NCBI GenBank assembly: GCA_947630435.1
Contig: CANRHO010000004.1
Coordinates: 1-27,112, forward strand
Source of the DNA: an uncultured Bacilli bacterium
Lineage (GTDB): Bacteria > Bacillota_I > Bacilli_A > RF39 > UBA660
Reading direction: 5' to 3'
Length of the DNA stretch: 27,112 nucleotides
Part shown: positions 1 through 9,115 of the stretch, in pieces
Position numbering within the stretch: the first letter of the stretch is position 1
Layout: each line of letters begins with the position of its first letter
The notes under the pieces: model-generated
The model's database searches: none
What the model saw: the letters and a program-made list of their open reading frames with translations, nothing else
Told to the model about the DNA's origin: nothing
Program-made: the position numbers and the translations under genes

Positions 1-2
1 AT

Positions 3-704
3 ATGGAAATATTTAAAGAAGTAAAACAATTAAATGATAAAATAGAATTATTTGAAAGAGAAAAAGAAATGATAAAATGGCGAGAACAAGTAAGAATAAA
101 AGAAATAAAAGATAATGCTAAAGAAAAAATTAACGCTTGTGATACCAACATAAATTATATTAAACGTCTTAAAAAGCATCACGCAAAAAAGATATTTTCC
201 GCATCTTGTTTTAACGTTGATGACATAGGTTATGTGCTTGCCGAGTTAGTTTCAAAAGTAGAAAAACAAAGCTATTCATATTATACCGCTAATTATCATG
301 GTGTGTGTAAATATTATGAGGAAGGGTATGGTTATGATACCGCTTTTTATAACAACAAAGTTTATTTAATAAATAAAAAAGATGAAATAACTTATAAGTA
401 TGATGAAGAATATTTAAGTGAAGTTGGGCCAACAATTTTAAAAGATAATCCAGATATAATTATTTTATCTAATACTTATTTAGATGATAAAAAAATAAGA
501 TTTTATGATGGATTTATAGAGAAAAGTAAATTAGTTAACGTAAAAAAATATGATTATATATACGATTTTATTAATTATTTAATATCATATAAAATAGAAC
601 ATAATTTAGATGATTTAAGCATGGAAGAATTATTTGATTTAGAAGATGTTTTTTTAAATGAATATTTTATAGGCTATGCAAAAGTTAAAAAAGGAGTGAA
701 ATAA
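3..704 (+). CDS. Hypothetical protein with N-terminal coiled coil
   Basis: I do not recognise this family. The first 60 or so residues of the 233 are rich in Lys, Glu and Ile with heptad-like spacing and probably form a coiled coil. The remainder is a Tyr-, Asp- and Asn-rich soluble domain with no transmembrane segment, signal peptide or catalytic motif I can name. The ATG lies two bases from the window edge, so no ribosome binding site can be checked and the true start may be further upstream. Its stop codon overlaps the ATG of the next gene (TAATG), so the two are almost certainly co-transcribed and translationally coupled. The partner is a small membrane protein, but nothing further about function follows from that. 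Confidence 0.75.
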   Translation: MEIFKEVKQLNDKIELFEREKEMIKWREQVRIKEIKDNAKEKINACDTNINYIKRLKKHHAKKIFSASCFNVDDIGYVLAELVSKVEKQSYSYYTANYHGVCKYYEEGYGYDTAFYNNKVYLINKKDEITYKYDEEYLSEVGPTILKDNPDIIILSNTYLDDKKIRFYDGFIEKSKLVNVKKYDYIYDFINYLISYKIEHNLDDLSMEELFDLEDVFLNEYFIGYAKVKKGVK

Positions 705-1264
705 TGAGAAAAAAGAACTTTAACTTATCACTTATTACATCAATTGTATTTGTTATTTTAGGATTATTCTTGTTTATAAGACCAGATGCTACAATAACAA
801 CTATTTCTTACATAATGGGCGGAGTGTTATTAATATTAGGTATTATATCAATAATAAGATACTTTAAATCTGATTATGGTATTAATGCGTTAGATTTTGA
901 TTTAGTATATGGAGTACTAGTAATCATAGCAGGTTTTTACTTAATATTTAATCCTACGATGCTAGCAAGTTTATTTCCTTTTATTTTAGGAATATGGATA
1001 ATAATTAATTCCGTAACAAAATTTCAATATTCATTATTATTAAAAAAAATGGGTAAAAGTGATTGGAAATACACTTTGTTAATTTCGTTTTTAACGTTCG
1101 CATGGGGAGTTGTTTTATTAATTAATCCTTTAGAAAGCGTACTTGTAATAACGCAAATTATCGGAATATTTATTATAATTTATGCTGTCCTTGACATAAT
1201 TGATAATTTTATATTAAAGAAAAACGAAGATGAAATAAGTAATTATATTATAAATAAAAAATAA
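704..1264 (+). CDS. DUF308 (HdeD-like) integral membrane protein
   Basis: A 186-residue protein made almost entirely of hydrophobic segments. About six transmembrane helices are visible, at roughly residues 9-26, 33-52, 66-83, 86-104, 122-141 and 145-165. They are arranged as three repeated hairpins with short loops such as FIRPDAT, IFNPTML and LINPLES; this repeated pattern of an aromatic or hydrophobic run followed by a Pro-containing loop is typical of the DUF308/HdeD family. In enterobacteria HdeD is linked to acid resistance, but for most family members, including this one, the role is unknown. The start is fixed by AAGGAG at about 690-695 inside the preceding gene and by the one-base TAATG overlap. 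No clear terminator follows before the promoter at 1291. Confidence 0.8.
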   Translation: MRKKNFNLSLITSIVFVILGLFLFIRPDATITTISYIMGGVLLILGIISIIRYFKSDYGINALDFDLVYGVLVIIAGFYLIFNPTMLASLFPFILGIWIIINSVTKFQYSLLLKKMGKSDWKYTLLISFLTFAWGVVLLINPLESVLVITQIIGIFIIIYAVLDIIDNFILKKNEDEISNYIINKK

Positions 1265-1290
1265 GAGTTTTAAATCTTCTTTGGTTTAAG

Positions 1291-1319
1291 TTGAATTAAA
1301 TACATAAAAATGTTAATAT
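1291..1319 (+). promoter_or_regulatory. Candidate sigma-A promoter for the prepilin pair
   Basis: TTGAAT (1291-1296) and TAATAT (1314-1319) are separated by 17 bases and lie 26 bases before the first prepilin ATG. The -10 box matches the consensus at 4 of 6 positions. It is inferred from sequence alone. Confidence 0.5.
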
Positions 1320-1344
1320 ATAGATGTAAAATAGGTGGTGTAAA

Positions 1345-2781
1345 ATGAAAGATAAAAAGGGTTTTACCTTAATCGAATTATTAGTTACCATAACTTTAAT
1401 GTTATCAATTTTAGGTATTGCTATAGTAAGTTTTATAAAAGTTAGTGATAATAAAAAAAATCAAGCTTGGGAATCAGTAAAAGATCAGATAATAACTGCC
1501 GCAAAAAATTATTTTAATACTAATCAATACTATAAGGAAAAATTATCAAATGACTATGCTATAAAAGTATCTTTGGGTAAGTTAATATCAGAAGATTATT
1601 TAAACATTGTAACTAATCCTAAAACTGGTGAAACATTAGATAAATGTACTTATGTAGAATTAAAGAAAAATAATAGTAAGGAAGAGTATTCATACGTTGA
1701 AAAAGCATTGGGCTTTTGTGATTTTGATAATGATTATTTAGTAGTAGAAACGGCTGGGGGTCCAAAAATAAGCTTAAAACCAGAAGGTGAATCTAAAGAA
1801 ATAGATGGTACAAACTGGTATACATCTAATGTTACCGTAGAAGCAACAGGAGATACTAATAATAATGGTCCAATAATAAAAACTGGAGTATGTAATGATG
1901 AGAACTGTAATGTTCTTACAGATGGCAGTGATAGTGATAAATATGTGGATGAAAAAAGTTATAAAGATACCAATGGTTCAAAAACAACTTGGTATAAGAC
2001 AATTAATTCATCAGGTAAGTATGCATTAGCGGAAATCACTTTATCCGTTGATACTAAGCCACCTACGTTTAAATTTGATGATTTTATATATAAAGTATTT
2101 AATATAAAAGATGCTGGATCAATAGAAGAAATAAATAAGGTTGCAAATTTTAAGCTTTCTATTAGTGGAAACCATGCATCGATGAAGTGGACGAATCCTA
2201 GCGATAGTAGTAGTAAACTAGAAAACATAAATAAAATATGGTTTTCTTTTGAAAAAGATAAAAATGAAAATATAATTAGCAAGATTTCTAATGTAGATAT
2301 GAAAATTAATGAAAAAACATTAACTGATAAAAGTTGTAAGGAAACTGGTCTTAACTGTACATGGAGTTTAAATGCTGAAGATTTTCCTATTGTAAATAAT
2401 ATTGAAATTGTGTTGACATGTAAAGGTTCTTGTAACGGAATTGAACAGCTTGATGGTTCGGGTTTTAACATATATAGTTCAAAAATTAATAAATCACTAG
2501 TGAATGGTGTATTCTCACCTCAAAAAAATTATAATTTAATTAGAATAGAACCATATTGTACTGATGAAGGTGGGTCTGGTTGTGGTGATATAACGGTAAT
2601 TAATACTAAAATAGGTGGTACTACCGATATAATAAGTGGTACAACTACTGATAATAAAACCACATATGGAAAAATAACGTTTGAGGATCGAACAATATAT
2701 ACTTTTAAAGTTAAGGATAAAGCTGGACATGAAAGCCAATTTCAAGTAGATACAACTGGTAAAATTATATATCCATATTAA
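1345..2781 (+). CDS. Large type IV prepilin-like (pseudopilin) protein A
   Basis: A 478-residue protein with a classic class III signal. MKDKKG is followed by FTLIELLVTI, so a prepilin peptidase would cut after Gly6 and methylate the new N-terminal Phe; Glu at mature position +5 is present. A hydrophobic helix runs to about residue 32. The exported part is far larger than a usual pseudopilin (about 100-170 residues). It is rich in Asn, Asp, Ser and Lys, carries several Cys pairs (near GVCNDENC, SCKETGLNC, CKGSC) that may form disulfides, has an Ig-like linker (DTKPPTF) and ends in a segment with DKAGH. SD GGTGG lies just before the ATG. The next gene is a diverged tandem paralogue. No pilus ATPase, platform protein or prepilin peptidase is in this window, so assembly into a filament is inferred only from the N-terminus. 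Confidence 0.88.
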   Translation: MKDKKGFTLIELLVTITLMLSILGIAIVSFIKVSDNKKNQAWESVKDQIITAAKNYFNTNQYYKEKLSNDYAIKVSLGKLISEDYLNIVTNPKTGETLDKCTYVELKKNNSKEEYSYVEKALGFCDFDNDYLVVETAGGPKISLKPEGESKEIDGTNWYTSNVTVEATGDTNNNGPIIKTGVCNDENCNVLTDGSDSDKYVDEKSYKDTNGSKTTWYKTINSSGKYALAEITLSVDTKPPTFKFDDFIYKVFNIKDAGSIEEINKVANFKLSISGNHASMKWTNPSDSSSKLENINKIWFSFEKDKNENIISKISNVDMKINEKTLTDKSCKETGLNCTWSLNAEDFPIVNNIEIVLTCKGSCNGIEQLDGSGFNIYSSKINKSLVNGVFSPQKNYNLIRIEPYCTDEGGSGCGDITVINTKIGGTTDIISGTTTDNKTTYGKITFEDRTIYTFKVKDKAGHESQFQVDTTGKIIYPY

Positions 2782-2821
2782 TGCAAATAAAATTTTTATA
2801 TAGTAGAGTAGGAGCTTTGGT

Positions 2822-4351
2822 ATGAGAAAAAAACAATCGGGTTTTTCACTAATAGAACTATTAGTGACTATAACATTAATGTTATCAATTTTAGGTATTG
2901 CTATAGTAAGCTTTACTAAAATAAGTGAAAATAGGAAAAACCAGTCTTGGGAGCTAGTAAAAGAACAAATAGAAACAGCTGCTAAAGAATATTTTAATGT
3001 TAACGAATATTGGTTTGAAGGATTATATGAAGGTGCAACAGGGAAAATATACGTTAGTAAACTTGTTGAAGGTGATTACTTAAGTAAGGTAGTAAATCCA
3101 ACGAATGGTGAAAATATTTCTAAATGTGCTTATGTTAATGTTAAAAAAACAAAAATAGGATATAGCTCGTCGTTTGATGATGGTTCAGAAAAAAGTAGTA
3201 GTAATTGTGATGATGCTGGTTCTGTTGTAGTCGTTAGTGAAAAAACCGTAGACATACCAAATCCTACCGCAAAAATTACGTTTAAAAAGATAAATAATGA
3301 TGAAAGTTATGAGGATGTTTCTCCCACCGAAAATGGTTGGTATAACAAAGCTATATTAGGTGATAATAAACCACTAGTGTTTGAAATAAGTGTAGATGAA
3401 AATAAAAGTGGTGAAATAAAATCAGTTAAATTAGAAATGGATGATGGAAAAATAATCACCTTAAATTCCGATAGTTCCTATAGTAATGAAAATATTAAGA
3501 AATATTATTATCATCAAGAAGAAGATGCTAACGGAAAAGTTGTTAACATAGTTGTTGAAAATAAATATGGTAAAATATATAAAACCGAAAAGACAATTAA
3601 CAAAGATACTACTCCTCCTGCATTCGATTATGATTTATCCTACAAGGTCTTTAATATTTCTCAAAGAAATACAATGTATGATATAAATGCTATTTCTAAT
3701 AAGACAGGCGTTACGATTGAAAAGGCAGACTTTTTAGGTTTTACGATTAATAGTAAAACATCAATTTTATGGACTAATCCTCAAGGAATCGATAACATAT
3801 ATAAATTGGAATTAGTATATAATCCAAACGTTGATTTAAAAAATGTTATTGCAATTGATGTTGAACCATATAAATTAGGCGAAATTTTACCAACAAATAA
3901 TTTTTCAATTAAGCATTTAAAAACGAGCTCAGAATCAGCAAGATATGTTATAGAGTTTTTTAGCCCTTATAATTTAAGAGAAGTTTTACTGAAGTTTCAA
4001 TGCAGTCTTGGAGAAGACTGTATAGAAAATGTAAGTGATCTTAATAACACTGGATATTCAATATATACTCATAATAAAGAGATGAGAAATAATTATAATA
4101 ATTTTATTAGGATTGAAGTGCCAAAATGTTCTGATGCAACAAGTGGTTGTAAAGAAACTGGAAAGTATTGTAAAGATAATAATTCATGGTCTGATTTTAA
4201 ATTTGTTCAAATGTCATTTAAGCCAGGTAATGATGAGTCTAAAAATGGTGTATTAGCCTATCGTGGAGAAGGGATTCATCACTTTATGGTGTATGATAAC
4301 GCTGGTAATTCTACGGATACCATAATTAATACAAATGGTAAGTTTAAATAA
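2822..4351 (+). CDS. Large type IV prepilin-like (pseudopilin) protein B
   Basis: A 509-residue paralogue of the preceding gene, starting 40 bases after it and probably in the same transcript. MRKKQSG precedes FSLIELLVTI, giving a prepilin peptidase site after Gly7 with Glu at +5 and one hydrophobic helix. The domain plan matches protein A: an N-terminal pilin helix, a linker ending in TTPPAF, the shared YKVFNI and WTNP motifs, a Cys-containing region (LKFQCSLGEDC, then CSDATSGC) and a C-terminal segment with DNAGN and NTNGK. GGAG at 2811-2814 sets the start. The N-terminal coding DNA is nearly identical to that of gene A over the helix, while the ectodomains are strongly diverged. Probably a cell-surface or pseudopilus-tip protein; the ligand is unknown. 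Confidence 0.88.
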   Translation: MRKKQSGFSLIELLVTITLMLSILGIAIVSFTKISENRKNQSWELVKEQIETAAKEYFNVNEYWFEGLYEGATGKIYVSKLVEGDYLSKVVNPTNGENISKCAYVNVKKTKIGYSSSFDDGSEKSSSNCDDAGSVVVVSEKTVDIPNPTAKITFKKINNDESYEDVSPTENGWYNKAILGDNKPLVFEISVDENKSGEIKSVKLEMDDGKIITLNSDSSYSNENIKKYYYHQEEDANGKVVNIVVENKYGKIYKTEKTINKDTTPPAFDYDLSYKVFNISQRNTMYDINAISNKTGVTIEKADFLGFTINSKTSILWTNPQGIDNIYKLELVYNPNVDLKNVIAIDVEPYKLGEILPTNNFSIKHLKTSSESARYVIEFFSPYNLREVLLKFQCSLGEDCIENVSDLNNTGYSIYTHNKEMRNNYNNFIRIEVPKCSDATSGCKETGKYCKDNNSWSDFKFVQMSFKPGNDESKNGVLAYRGEGIHHFMVYDNAGNSTDTIINTNGKFK

Positions 4352-4357
4352 TATTAA

Positions 4358-4386
4358 TTGAAAAAAAACTTATTATTTGTTATAAT
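4358..4386 (+). promoter_or_regulatory. Strong sigma-A promoter of the alaS T-box operon
   Basis: TTGAAA (4358-4363), a 17-base spacer and a perfect TATAAT (4381-4386) begin seven bases after the prepilin stop codon. Transcription would start near 4393, just before the T-box leader. I see no terminator for the prepilin operon in front of it, so readthrough into the leader is possible. Confidence 0.85.
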
Positions 4387-4400
4387 TAACTTGTTAAATC

Positions 4401-4600
4401 TATGAGGAAAAATAAGTAGGTAACATATACTTTTAAAAGAGAGTTATCGCCTGGTGTAAGATAATAAAGTAATGTTATCCGAAGCTATTTTCTAAGTGTA
4501 GTTAATCACTACCGGTTTAAAACCGTTATCTTAAATTAAGAATAAATTAGGATGGTACCACGGTCAATCGTTCCTAGCGGTAGACTTGGTACCTCTTTTT
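4401..4600 (+). promoter_or_regulatory. T-box riboswitch, alanine specifier (GCT)
   Basis: A tRNA-sensing leader that lets transcription continue when uncharged tRNA-Ala accumulates. In order one sees the stem I base (GAGGAAAAATAAGTAGG), the AGAGAG and CTGGTGTAAG elements of the stem I apex (about 4437-4460), the specifier GCT (4484-4486, preceded by GAA and followed by A), a small stem III hairpin (CGGTT/AACCG, about 4513-4525), and the T-box core AGGATGGTACCACGG (about 4550-4563), whose TGGT bulge would pair with the tRNA ACCA end. The competing terminator pairs GGTACCA (4554-4560) with TGGTACC (4587-4593), followed by CTTTTT. An Ala codon in the specifier agrees with alaS as the second gene downstream. 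Confidence 0.94.
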
Positions 4601-4616
4601 ATAGAAGGAGAATTTT

Positions 4617-5171
4617 ATGAATATAAAACAAAAAAAACCAAAGATATTTATAGTTTCTGGTAAAGCTAATTCAGGTAAAGATACAACTTGTGAACTTATT
4701 AATAATTTAGTAAGATTAAGAGGATTGACATCTGTTAATTTACAATTTTCATCTTACATAAAAATGTATGCTAAAGTTATATCAGGTTGGAATGGAAGTG
4801 AAGATACTAAACCTAGAAGTTTACTTCAGGAAATTGGAACAAGTATTATAAGGGAAAAAATAGATAATGAATTTTTTATTAAAAGAATAATAGGGGACAT
4901 TAAAGTTTATTCATATTATTGTGACGTTATCACCATAAGTGATGCAAGACTTCCAGAGGAAATTGATTCAATATATGAAAATTTTAATGACGTAATTAGA
5001 ATAAACATAAAAAGACCTAATTTTGATAACAAATTAACTGGTAAAGAAAAAAATCATCGTACTGAAATAGGATTAGATGGTTACAATAATTATGATTATG
5101 TTATTATAAATGACGGTACTTTAGAAGATTTAAATAAAAAAATTGATAACTTAATTAATGGGGTGTTATAG
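4617..5171 (+). CDS. P-loop kinase, deoxynucleoside monophosphate kinase-like
   Basis: A 184-residue P-loop NTPase. The Walker A motif GKANSGKDT lies at about residues 14-22, and the Asp after the P-loop Lys recalls the dNMP kinases of phage T4 type. Further similarities to that family are SDARLPEEID near residue 104, an Arg-rich lid-like region, the HRTE motif near 143, and a final NDGTLEDL typical of nucleotide kinases. It would phosphorylate a (deoxy)nucleoside monophosphate, but the substrate cannot be read from sequence, and a dephospho-CoA-kinase-like role is an alternative. AAGGAG (4605-4610) sets the start. It is the first gene after the alanine T-box and is followed immediately by alaS with no gap, so its expression should follow tRNA-Ala charging. 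Confidence 0.72.
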   Translation: MNIKQKKPKIFIVSGKANSGKDTTCELINNLVRLRGLTSVNLQFSSYIKMYAKVISGWNGSEDTKPRSLLQEIGTSIIREKIDNEFFIKRIIGDIKVYSYYCDVITISDARLPEEIDSIYENFNDVIRINIKRPNFDNKLTGKEKNHRTEIGLDGYNNYDYVIINDGTLEDLNKKIDNLINGVL

Positions 5172-7895
5172 ATGAAAAAACTAACTAGTAAAGAACTAAG
5201 AAATACGTGGATAAAATTTTATGAAGAACGCGGACATAAAAACATAGGATCGGTATCTTTAGTTGGTGATGGAACAACCGGAGTATTGTTTAACGTTGCA
5301 GGAATGCAGCCTTTAATGCCATATCTTTTAGGTAAACCACATCCTGATGGTAAAAGATTGTGTAACATTCAAGGATGTGTAAGAACTAATGATATAGATT
5401 CTGTTGGAGATACTTCACATGCAACGTTTTTTGAAATGATGGGTAGTTGGAGTTTAGGAGATTATTTTAAAGAGGAAAGATGTAAGTGGAGTTATGATTT
5501 GTTTACAAAGGTTTTTGAAATACCGAGAGATAGACTTGCTACAACTTGTTTTGAAGGTGATGAAAACGCTCCAAAGGATGAAGAATCTGCTATTATTAAA
5601 GAAAAAGTAGGGTTTAAAAAGGAAAATATTTATTTTTTACCAAAAAGTGATAATTGGTGGGAAATAGAATCTGGTCCATGCGGGCCTGATAGTGAATATT
5701 TTTATATAACTGACGTACCTGAATGTTCAAAAAATTGTAATCCATCTTGTGATTGTGGTCATTTTATTGAAATAGGTAATGATGTATTTATGCAGTATGA
5801 AAAAATAGATAAAAATAAATACGTACCTTTAAAAAATAAAAACGTAGATACCGGTTGGGGCTTTGAAAGAATACTTGCCTTTTTAAACACGACGGACGGA
5901 GATATATATAAAACAGATTTATATACTGGAGCTATTAGTATTTTAGAAGAAAAACTTGTCATTAAATATAATACTAATGAAGATGTAGATAGATCAATTA
6001 GAATTATTCTTGATCACACTAGAACTGCTACTATGCTTTTAGGTGATGAAAATAGTTTGACACCATCTAACGTTGGTGCTGGTTATATTTTAAGAAGACT
6101 AATTAGAAGGTCAATTAGACATGTTAAAAAACTTAATTTAGAACCTACTATAATGATTGATATTGCTAAGTATTTTATTGAAAAAGTTTATAATGAAAGT
6201 TATCCTAATTTATTAGAAAAAGAAAACTTTATACTAAATGAAATAAGTAAAGAAACAAATAATTTCTTAAAAACGTTATCTAACGGGTTAAAAGAATTAG
6301 AAAAAATGATTGATAAGAATATAACTGAAAAAAACAGAAAATTTGATTCATCATTATGTTTCAAATTGTATGATACATATGGTTTTCCTTTTGAGTTAAC
6401 AAGTGAGATATTAAAGGAAAAAAACATAATTGTTTCAAAAGAAGAATTCGATAAGTACATGCAATTTCAAAAAGATTTGGCTAGACAAAACGTTAAAAAG
6501 ATGGATGATTTAAAGCCGTATGGAGATATTGTTAACTTTAAGGAAGAAAGTTTATTTACCGGTTATAATGAATTAGAAACCAAGGCAAAAGTTATTTTTG
6601 TAGGTGATAATGATGGTAATCTAAAAGATATATATTCTGAAGGAATTGTGATAACGGATAAAACTCCATTTTATGCTACTATGGGAGGACAATTAGGTGA
6701 TGTTGGTGTAATTAATGGTCCTGATTTGAAGGCTGAGGTTTTAAGTACTAAAAAGGCTCCTAATGGTCAAAATATGCATTTTATAAGATTAATACAAGGA
6801 GATATTAAAGTTGGTGATGAAGTAACTTTAACCGTTGATAAGGAAAATAGGTTTACTACTTGTCAAAATCATTCTGCAACCCATTTACTTCAAAAATCTT
6901 TAAAAGAGGTATTAGGTGATGAAGTAAGTCAAGCTGGAAGTTTTGTTGATGGTAAAACATTAAGGTTTGATTTTAAGTATTCTGGTAAAATTACCGATGA
7001 TGATATTATAAAAGTAGAGGAAAAAGTAAATGAAAAAATAAAAGCGTGTTACAAAACGGACATTAAGGAAATGAAAATTAACGATGCCAAGAAGATTGGA
7101 GCTATGGCGCTTTTTGATGAAAAATATGGTGATATTGTAAGGGTTGTAAAATTAGGAGATTCAGTGGAATTATGTGGTGGTACACATGTTACTAATACAG
7201 GTAATATAAGACGTTTTGCAATTAAACTAGTAGAATCTAAAGGACTTAATGTTTATCGCGTAGAAGCTGTTTGTGATACTAATTTAGAAATAGAAGTATT
7301 CAAGATGATAAAACCATATAACGATGAGATGATACTTTTATTGAAAAAAGCTAAAAAAATAGTTAGTGAAGCTGAAAATGATGGCATTAAACTTAGTTTT
7401 GACATAAATATTTCTAACGAAAAACCAGTTTGTTATAAAGATATTTTGGAAAATAAAAACGAGGTTATAACACTTAGAAAACAAATAGCACAATTAGAGA
7501 AAAAATACAAAGAAGAATTAACTAAAAAAACATTAGAAAAAACTGATGAATATGTTAATAATAAAGTAAACGGTATTTATGGAGAAGTTGTTATTAAAAC
7601 GTTTAAAAATGCAAATATGGATATTTTAAAACAATTGTCTGGAGCTATTTTAAGTAAATTAACCGATGGTATTGTATTTATTGTTAATATTAATAATGAT
7701 TCAATTAATTTTATCGCTAAATCAAATGAATCATTAAAAGATAAAATAAATATTGGTTTGCTTATTAAAGATGTTGCTAAAATAGCAGAAGGAAGTAGCG
7801 GTGGAAGCCTTAACTTTGCTCAGGGTGGCGGTACTAACGTTGATAAGTTAGATATGATTTTGACATATGTTAAATCTAAGATTGTTGAAGAATAA
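5172..7895 (+). CDS. alaS: Alanyl-tRNA synthetase (divergent variant)
   Basis: Charges tRNA-Ala with alanine and edits mischarged Ser/Gly. The 907 residues follow the usual plan: class II catalytic domain (about 1-250), tRNA-recognition helices, editing domain with zinc ligands HSATH (567-571) and CGGTH (668-672), coiled coil, and C-Ala domain ending in the Gly-rich SSGGSLNFAQGGGTN. The N-terminus departs from textbook AlaS: FNVAGMQPLMPYLLG, RTNDIDSVGD, MMGSWSLGDYFKEE, GPCGPDSE and DTGWGFER replace the common forms, and a Cys-rich insert (C185, C189, C193, C195) lies after the catalytic GPCGP. From memory this resembles AlaS of some Patescibacteria and uncultured Bacillota. ATG directly follows the upstream TAG; AATGGGGTG may serve as SD. 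Co-transcribed under the alanine T-box. Confidence 0.97.
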   Translation: MKKLTSKELRNTWIKFYEERGHKNIGSVSLVGDGTTGVLFNVAGMQPLMPYLLGKPHPDGKRLCNIQGCVRTNDIDSVGDTSHATFFEMMGSWSLGDYFKEERCKWSYDLFTKVFEIPRDRLATTCFEGDENAPKDEESAIIKEKVGFKKENIYFLPKSDNWWEIESGPCGPDSEYFYITDVPECSKNCNPSCDCGHFIEIGNDVFMQYEKIDKNKYVPLKNKNVDTGWGFERILAFLNTTDGDIYKTDLYTGAISILEEKLVIKYNTNEDVDRSIRIILDHTRTATMLLGDENSLTPSNVGAGYILRRLIRRSIRHVKKLNLEPTIMIDIAKYFIEKVYNESYPNLLEKENFILNEISKETNNFLKTLSNGLKELEKMIDKNITEKNRKFDSSLCFKLYDTYGFPFELTSEILKEKNIIVSKEEFDKYMQFQKDLARQNVKKMDDLKPYGDIVNFKEESLFTGYNELETKAKVIFVGDNDGNLKDIYSEGIVITDKTPFYATMGGQLGDVGVINGPDLKAEVLSTKKAPNGQNMHFIRLIQGDIKVGDEVTLTVDKENRFTTCQNHSATHLLQKSLKEVLGDEVSQAGSFVDGKTLRFDFKYSGKITDDDIIKVEEKVNEKIKACYKTDIKEMKINDAKKIGAMALFDEKYGDIVRVVKLGDSVELCGGTHVTNTGNIRRFAIKLVESKGLNVYRVEAVCDTNLEIEVFKMIKPYNDEMILLLKKAKKIVSEAENDGIKLSFDINISNEKPVCYKDILENKNEVITLRKQIAQLEKKYKEELTKKTLEKTDEYVNNKVNGIYGEVVIKTFKNANMDILKQLSGAILSKLTDGIVFIVNINNDSINFIAKSNESLKDKINIGLLIKDVAKIAEGSSGGSLNFAQGGGTNVDKLDMILTYVKSKIVEE

Positions 7896-7907
7896 TGAGG
7901 TGGTACT

Positions 7908-9032
7908 ATGCAGAAAATAGAAACTCTTGATTTTGATGAAAAACCAAAGAAGAAAAGAAAATTAAAACGTTGGGTTAAGATATTTATTTGGATTATAGGA
8001 ATTATTATATTATTTTTTATAGGATTATTTATAACGTATAATTTTCTTTTGTCCGCCCCTTCTAACAAAAGTGAGATAATTGAATTTAAAGTAGACAATG
8101 GTACTACCATTGATCAAGTTGGAAAAAAATTACAAAACGATGGAATAATACGTAGTTATTATGCTTATAAAATATATGTTAGAATAAAAAATATAAATGG
8201 TTATAAAGCTGGTATTTATAAACTTGATAAAAGCTATCCAGCAAAAGATATTATCGAAATATTAACCGGTAATTATTATAAAGAAAATGGAATTACCATA
8301 ACTTTTAAAGAAGGAAAAACAATTAGGGGTATTGCTAAGGAATTAGCTAAAAATACTAATATCACGGAAAGTGAGTTTTATTCTAAATTACAAGATGAAA
8401 ATTATATTAATCAATTAATAAAAGAATATTGGTTTTTAACAGATGATATAAAAGATAAAAATATATATTATCCATTAGAAGGTTATTTATTTCCTGATAC
8501 GTATACGTTTTCTTCAAATTTAACAGTTGAAAGTGTAATAAAAACCATGCTTGATCAAACCGATAAAAAATTTAGTGAGTATAAATCTTTAATTGATTCA
8601 AGCACGTATAATATTAATGAAATAGTAACACTTGCATCAATTGTAGAATCTGAGGGAATATATGAAGAAGATAGAAAAAAAATAGCTGGGGTATTCTTTA
8701 ATAGGTTAAATGCTGGAATGTCTTTGGGTAGTGACGTTACTACTTATTATGCATTTAAAGTAGATTTAGGTGAACGTGATTTAACTAAAGCGGAAATAAA
8801 TACATATAATCCTTATAACACAAGAGGACCACAAATGGCTGGTAAATTGCCTGTTGGAGCCATATGTAATTTTGGTAAAACATCATTAGAAGCCGTTTTA
8901 AACCCAGTTAGTAGTGATTATTATTATTTTGTAGCAGATAAATCTGGTAAAACTCATTTTACTAAAACATACGAAGAACATCAAAAGGTAATTAATGAGT
9001 TAAAAGAAAATAATAATTGGTTAGAATTTTAA
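7908..9032 (+). CDS. mltG: Endolytic peptidoglycan transglycosylase MltG (YceG/YrrL)
   Basis: A membrane-anchored lytic transglycosylase that cleaves nascent glycan strands and thereby limits their length. The 374 residues show a basic cytoplasmic tail (KPKKKRKLKRW), one transmembrane helix (about 25-45), a LysM-like subdomain (about 55-125), then the YceG catalytic domain. Glu247 in LASIVESEG is the expected catalytic acid; NRLNAGMSLGSD, YNPYNTRG, LPVGAICNFG and YYYFVADKSGKTHF are family signatures. ATG is 12 bases after alaS, preceded by GAGGTGG (7897-7903), so it belongs to the T-box operon. In B. subtilis the gene (yrrL) instead lies after yrzB, so local order has changed here. The terminator at 9116 closes the unit. 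Confidence 0.95.
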   Translation: MQKIETLDFDEKPKKKRKLKRWVKIFIWIIGIIILFFIGLFITYNFLLSAPSNKSEIIEFKVDNGTTIDQVGKKLQNDGIIRSYYAYKIYVRIKNINGYKAGIYKLDKSYPAKDIIEILTGNYYKENGITITFKEGKTIRGIAKELAKNTNITESEFYSKLQDENYINQLIKEYWFLTDDIKDKNIYYPLEGYLFPDTYTFSSNLTVESVIKTMLDQTDKKFSEYKSLIDSSTYNINEIVTLASIVESEGIYEEDRKKIAGVFFNRLNAGMSLGSDVTTYYAFKVDLGERDLTKAEINTYNPYNTRGPQMAGKLPVGAICNFGKTSLEAVLNPVSSDYYYFVADKSGKTHFTKTYEEHQKVINELKENNNWLEF

Positions 9033-9115
9033 AAAATATGTATTTCTTGTGTGAGTAATGATTTTAATATAAATTGTTTTTTAAAATAACAGAATGGAAA
9101 TTCTTATGGGTTTTG

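Noticed and set aside
1265..1290. Terminator after the DUF308 gene
   Set aside because: No stable stem with a U tract could be formed, so the end of that transcript is unclear.
1959..2745. Long minus-strand open frames antisense to prepilin A
   Set aside because: They lie fully inside a clear plus-strand gene, have no ribosome binding site or homology I can see, and have the composition expected of an antisense shadow in AT-rich DNA.
5759..8110. Minus-strand open frames inside alaS and mltG
   Set aside because: Both host genes are certain; the antisense frames have no start signals and read as hydrophobic low-complexity shadows of Lys/Asn-rich coding sequence.
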